A stretch of DNA of 64,000 nucleotides. It comes from Streptomyces sp. NBC_01591. GTDB lineage: Bacteria > Actinomycetota > Actinomycetes > Streptomycetales > Streptomycetaceae. Both the position numbers and the translations under genes were made by a program. Under the pieces are notes generated by a model. That model was given only the letters and a program-made list of their open reading frames with translations. It had not been told where the DNA came from and did not search any database. Positions 61,225 through 64,000 of the stretch are shown in pieces. The DNA lies in the NCBI RefSeq assembly GCF_035918155.1, contig NZ_CP109327.1, positions 7,750,001-7,814,000 of the forward strand, read 5' to 3'. Position 1 is the first letter of the stretch, and each line of letters begins with the position of its first letter.

Positions 61225-62088
61225 GTGAGCCAGAGCGCGTTGACCAAAAGTCCCCCCGAGGCGACGGGAGTTGTCCGGCGGGCCGGACCCTCGGTGGGGG
61301 AGCGGTTCGCGCGTGCGGCCGAGCAGAGCTGGCGCCCCATTGCCCTGCTGCTCGCCTGTTTCGCCGTGTGGTGGGTGATTTCCGCGGCGGAGCTGGTGAA
61401 GCCCTATCTCGTACCGTCCCCCGGCGCGACCCTCGACGTCCTGACCGGCAAGGCCGACTATCTCTGGCAGCACACCTGGGTGACCACGTACGAGACACTC
61501 CTCGGCTTCCTGATCGCCGCGGCCGTCGGCGTCCTGGCAGCGGTGGTCATGGTGTACTCCTCGACCGTCGAGCGCACCCTCTACCCCATTCTGCTGTTCG
61601 CCCAGGTCGTACCGAAGATCGCGATCGCACCGCTGTTCGTCGTCTGGCTCGGCTTCGGGATCGGACCGAAGATCCTCATCGCCGTGCTCATCGCCTTCTT
61701 CCCCGTGGTGATCTCCATGGTCACCGGCCTCAAGGCGGTCGACCCGGAGATGCTCCAGCTGTCGGCGACGATGGGCGCCAGGCCCTGGCAGACCTTCCTC
61801 AAGATCCGCTTCCCGGCCTCGCTCCCGCACCTGTTCTCCGGGCTCAAGGTCGCGGTCACCCTGGCCGTCACCGGCGCGGTCGTCGGTGAGTTCGTCGGCG
61901 CCAACGAGGGCCTGGGCTATGTGATCCTCCAGGCCAACGGCAACCTCGACACCCCGATGCTCTTCGCCGGACTGCTCGTGATGTCCCTCATCGGGGTCGT
62001 CCTCTTCGTAGCCGTGGAGATCGCCGAAATGCTGCTGCTCCCGTGGCACGCCAGCCGCCGGGACACCTCCGCCACCACCACGTACTGA
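61225..62088 (+). CDS. ABC transporter permease (SsuC/ThiX-like)
   Basis: The 287-aa permease has six hydrophobic helices and the MetI-like loop LQLSATMGARPWQTFLKIRFPASLPHLFSGLKVA in two parts near 180-215. It belongs to the nitrate/sulfonate/thiamine-precursor group of single-gene permeases. GTG 61225 is used; it follows AGGGAGTTCACA. The LacI operator lies 70 bp upstream. Substrate is unknown: the group covers sulfonates, pyrimidine precursors and others, and none of the downstream genes narrows it. It is followed after 38 bp by the binding-protein gene. Confidence 0.9.
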   Translation: MSQSALTKSPPEATGVVRRAGPSVGERFARAAEQSWRPIALLLACFAVWWVISAAELVKPYLVPSPGATLDVLTGKADYLWQHTWVTTYETLLGFLIAAAVGVLAAVVMVYSSTVERTLYPILLFAQVVPKIAIAPLFVVWLGFGIGPKILIAVLIAFFPVVISMVTGLKAVDPEMLQLSATMGARPWQTFLKIRFPASLPHLFSGLKVAVTLAVTGAVVGEFVGANEGLGYVILQANGNLDTPMLFAGLLVMSLIGVVLFVAVEIAEMLLLPWHASRRDTSATTTY

Positions 62089-62126
62089 CTCCGCCGTACC
62101 GACTTCGTCGCGAGAAGGGCCAGCCC

Positions 62127-63146
62127 ATGCATGCGCGCAGACTCCTGATCGGTGTCGTCCCCCTCGTCCTGGTGGCCACGGCCTGCGGTGGCAACGACGC
62201 GTCGACCAGCACCAGCGAATCGGGCAAGAAGCTGGACAAGGTCACGCTGACCCTCAACTGGTACCCGTACGGCGAACACGCGCCGTTCTACTACGGCAAG
62301 CAGCAGAAGATCTTCGAGAAGCACGGCATCGATCTGAACATCCAGGCGGGCCAGGGCTCGCAGAAGACGGTGCAGGCCACCGCCGCGGGCCAGACCGACT
62401 TCGGCTGGGCGGACACCCCCGCGCTGCTGGCCGGCGTCGACCAGGGCGTCCAGGTGAAGAGCCTCGGGGTCTTCCTCCAGACCACCCCGGCATCGGTGCA
62501 GTCCTTCGACGCCGAGGGGATCAGTTCCCCGGCCGACCTCAAGGGGAAGACCATCGCCGGGACCGCCGGCGACGCGCTCTCCAAAACCTTCCCGATCTTC
62601 CTGAAGAAGAACAGCCTCGGCGAGTCCGACGTCAAGGTCCAGAACACCGACCCGGCGGGCAAGATCGCCGCGGTCATCTCCGGAAAGACCGACGGACTGC
62701 TCGGCTACGCCAGCGACCAGGGCCCCACCATGCAGGACAAGGCCAAGAAGCAGGTCTCGTATCTGCGGTTCTCCGAGAACGGGCTGAACTTCTACTCCAA
62801 TGGTCTGCTCGCCGGTCAGAAGATTCTCGCGTCCAGGTCCGAACTCGCCGGGCGCATGGTGAAGGCGGTCAGCGAGTCGTGGGCGGCCGCTGCGAAGGCC
62901 CCCGGGCCCGCGGTCGCGGCGATGGACGGGGCCTCGGAGCAACTGCCCTCGAAGACGGTCCTGGCCGAACAGTTCAGGACGACGCTCACCCTGCTGCACA
63001 CCCCGTCGACCGAGGGGAAGGCACCCGGGGTGAACAACGAGGCGGACTGGCAGCAGACCATCGACGTCTTCGCCGAGGCGGGCATGGTGAGCAAGCCGAA
63101 GGCCGTCGCGGAGTACTGGGACGAGAAGACGGCGCTGAAGGGATGA
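62127..63146 (+). CDS. ABC transporter substrate-binding lipoprotein (NMT1/ThiY-like)
   Basis: The 339-aa protein has a short signal peptide with lipobox VATAC at about 16-20, then the NMT1-like domain with VTLTLNWYPYGEHAPFYYGKQ and GKTDGLLGYASDQG. NWYP followed by HAPFYYG is the pattern of ThiY and similar proteins that bind formylaminopyrimidine. Whether the ligand here is a pyrimidine is unknown, as no thiamine riboswitch is upstream and LacI control is unusual for such genes. AAGGG lies 8 nt before ATG 62127. The stop overlaps the ATPase start. Confidence 0.9.
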   Translation: MHARRLLIGVVPLVLVATACGGNDASTSTSESGKKLDKVTLTLNWYPYGEHAPFYYGKQQKIFEKHGIDLNIQAGQGSQKTVQATAAGQTDFGWADTPALLAGVDQGVQVKSLGVFLQTTPASVQSFDAEGISSPADLKGKTIAGTAGDALSKTFPIFLKKNSLGESDVKVQNTDPAGKIAAVISGKTDGLLGYASDQGPTMQDKAKKQVSYLRFSENGLNFYSNGLLAGQKILASRSELAGRMVKAVSESWAAAAKAPGPAVAAMDGASEQLPSKTVLAEQFRTTLTLLHTPSTEGKAPGVNNEADWQQTIDVFAEAGMVSKPKAVAEYWDEKTALKG

Positions 63147-63967
63147 CGATGCCCGAGCAGTACGCGACGAAGACCGGAACGCCGGCCTCCGCCGCCGCGG
63201 CGGCGGTCGCCCTGTCCGACGTGGCGGTCCGGTTCCGCAGCAGGAAACGCGACGTCACCGCCCTGCGCGGAGTGTCACTGGATGTGGCGCCCGGCGAGTT
63301 CGTGGCCATCGTCGGACCGTCCGGATGCGGCAAGTCGACCCTGCTCAAGCTGGTCGCCGGACTACTGAAACCGTCCTCGGGCGAGGTCCGGCTGGGCGGC
63401 GAGCAGGTCCACGGGGTGCGGCACGACATCGGTTACGTGTTCCAGCGCGCCGCCCTCCTGGAGTGGCGCTCGGCGCGCCGGAACATCCTGCTCCAGGCCG
63501 AGATCCGGAAGATGCCCCCGGCGCAGGCGCGCGGCCGGGTGGACGAACTGATCCGGATGACGGGCCTGGGCGGTTTCGAGGACGCGTATCCGCACGAGCT
63601 GTCCGGCGGAATGCAGCAGCGGGTGGCATTGTGCCGGGCGCTGCTGCACGAACCGCCGGTGCTCCTGATGGACGAGCCGTTCGGCGCCCTCGACGCGCTC
63701 ACCCGCGAGCAGCTGAACATGGAGCTGAACCGCATCTGGCGGGAGACCCGCACCACCGTCCTGCTGGTCACGCACTCCATCCCGGAGGCCGTCTACCTGG
63801 CCGACCGGGTGGTCGTGATGAGCCCGCGCCCCGGCACGATCTCGGAGATCATCGAGGTGGGGCTGGGCGCGGAACGGGAGTACGGCGAAACGCTGGGCCG
63901 CCCGGAGTTCCGGGACGCGGCGGCCCGCGTCCGCGAACTGCTGGGTGCGGCTTCCACGCACGACTGA
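63143..63967 (+). CDS. ABC transporter ATP-binding protein (SsuB/ThiZ-like)
   Basis: The 274-aa ATPase has Walker A GPSGCGKS near residue 61, the signature LSGGMQQRVALCRAL near 153-167, Walker B VLLMDEPFGALDAL and the switch THS. The 25-residue N-terminal tail is Ala-rich. It completes the operon (permease, binding protein, ATPase) as the ATP-driven subunit. ATG 63143 overlaps the lipoprotein stop by 4 nt. A further ATG two codons later is an alternative. Only 33 bp remain to the right edge, so whether a substrate-processing gene follows cannot be seen. Confidence 0.92.
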   Translation: MTMPEQYATKTGTPASAAAAAVALSDVAVRFRSRKRDVTALRGVSLDVAPGEFVAIVGPSGCGKSTLLKLVAGLLKPSSGEVRLGGEQVHGVRHDIGYVFQRAALLEWRSARRNILLQAEIRKMPPAQARGRVDELIRMTGLGGFEDAYPHELSGGMQQRVALCRALLHEPPVLLMDEPFGALDALTREQLNMELNRIWRETRTTVLLVTHSIPEAVYLADRVVVMSPRPGTISEIIEVGLGAEREYGETLGRPEFRDAAARVRELLGAASTHD

Positions 63968-64000
63968 CGCCATCCGTGACGCCCTCGGCCCCGCGTGGCA

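Overview
The window is high-GC actinobacterial DNA: C-ending codons dominate, GTG and TTG starts are frequent, and genes overlap by 4 nt (ATGA, GTGA) through most operons. The hopanoid locus order (two squalene/phytoene synthase-like genes, FAD desaturase, prenyl synthase, squalene-hopene cyclase, hpnG, hpnH, ispG, dxs, aminotransferase, XRE-cupin regulator, tiny membrane protein), a conservon, and a c-di-AMP riboswitch in front of a LysM/M23 hydrolase all point to Streptomyces or a close relative. No rRNA, tRNA, CRISPR array or intact insertion sequence was seen.

Layout. (1) 1-6715, + strand: a tightly coupled envelope-polymer operon with a CDP-alcohol phosphatidyltransferase (cut by the window edge), a cytidylyltransferase-like enzyme, an archaeal-type sn-glycerol-1-phosphate dehydrogenase homologue, a second CDP-alcohol transferase, a GT2 glycosyltransferase and a TagGH/Wzm-Wzt-type ABC exporter, closed by a strong hairpin. 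(2) 7104-20803, + strand: the hopanoid operon, including its own MEP-pathway genes ispG and dxs, and ending in an XRE-cupin regulator with paired palindromic operators and a 55-residue membrane protein. (3) 20825-26394: a tyrosine phosphatase (-), a GH36 alpha-galactosidase (+), a ydaO riboswitch with a LysM-M23 cell-wall hydrolase (+), and an SGNH hydrolase (+). (4) 26466-32630, - strand: the complete but uncharacterised STM4011-4015-type cassette (two radical SAM enzymes, an alkaline-phosphatase-fold hydrolase, an ATP-grasp-like protein and leucine-rich-repeat protein), here with two LRR paralogues in tandem. A divergent pair (a small His-rich-motif protein and a DUF6745-like protein) lies next to it, separated by a perfect 11-copy heptanucleotide repeat.

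(5) 34409-37717: a TetR regulator, a carboxymuconolactone-decarboxylase-like protein, an F420-type PPOX protein and a NAPE-PLD-like metallo-hydrolase. (6) 37718-39960: a decayed accessory island with a possible reverse-transcriptase remnant, a TIR domain cut off halfway, an intact stand-alone FabF between imperfect 17-bp direct repeats, and an IS630-type transposase stub. (7) 40261-44562: a conservon (cvnA-D plus a GAF protein) whose GTPase carries an unusual Gly/Tyr-rich disordered N-terminal extension. (8) 44608-59833: a glycan-utilisation region. On the - strand are DUF2264, a polysaccharide lyase 8 pseudogene, an M60 peptidase, a LacI regulator and a hydroxyacid dehydrogenase; on the + strand are a CUT1 ABC transporter, an M1 peptidase and a beta-helix/discoidin protein. 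Related GTAAGCGGTT operators precede both arms. (9) 59886-63967: a second LacI regulator with an apparently frameshifted tail, divergent from an NMT1/ThiXYZ-type ABC transporter that has a perfect 18-bp LacI-type operator.

Functionally, regions 1 to 3 are largely about the cell envelope (exported polymer, hopanoids, wall hydrolase under c-di-AMP control). Regions 8 and 9 are LacI-controlled nutrient uptake. The less explained parts are the STM4011-4015 cassette with its neighbours, the G1P-dehydrogenase polymer operon, the FabF island, and the GTPase extension.
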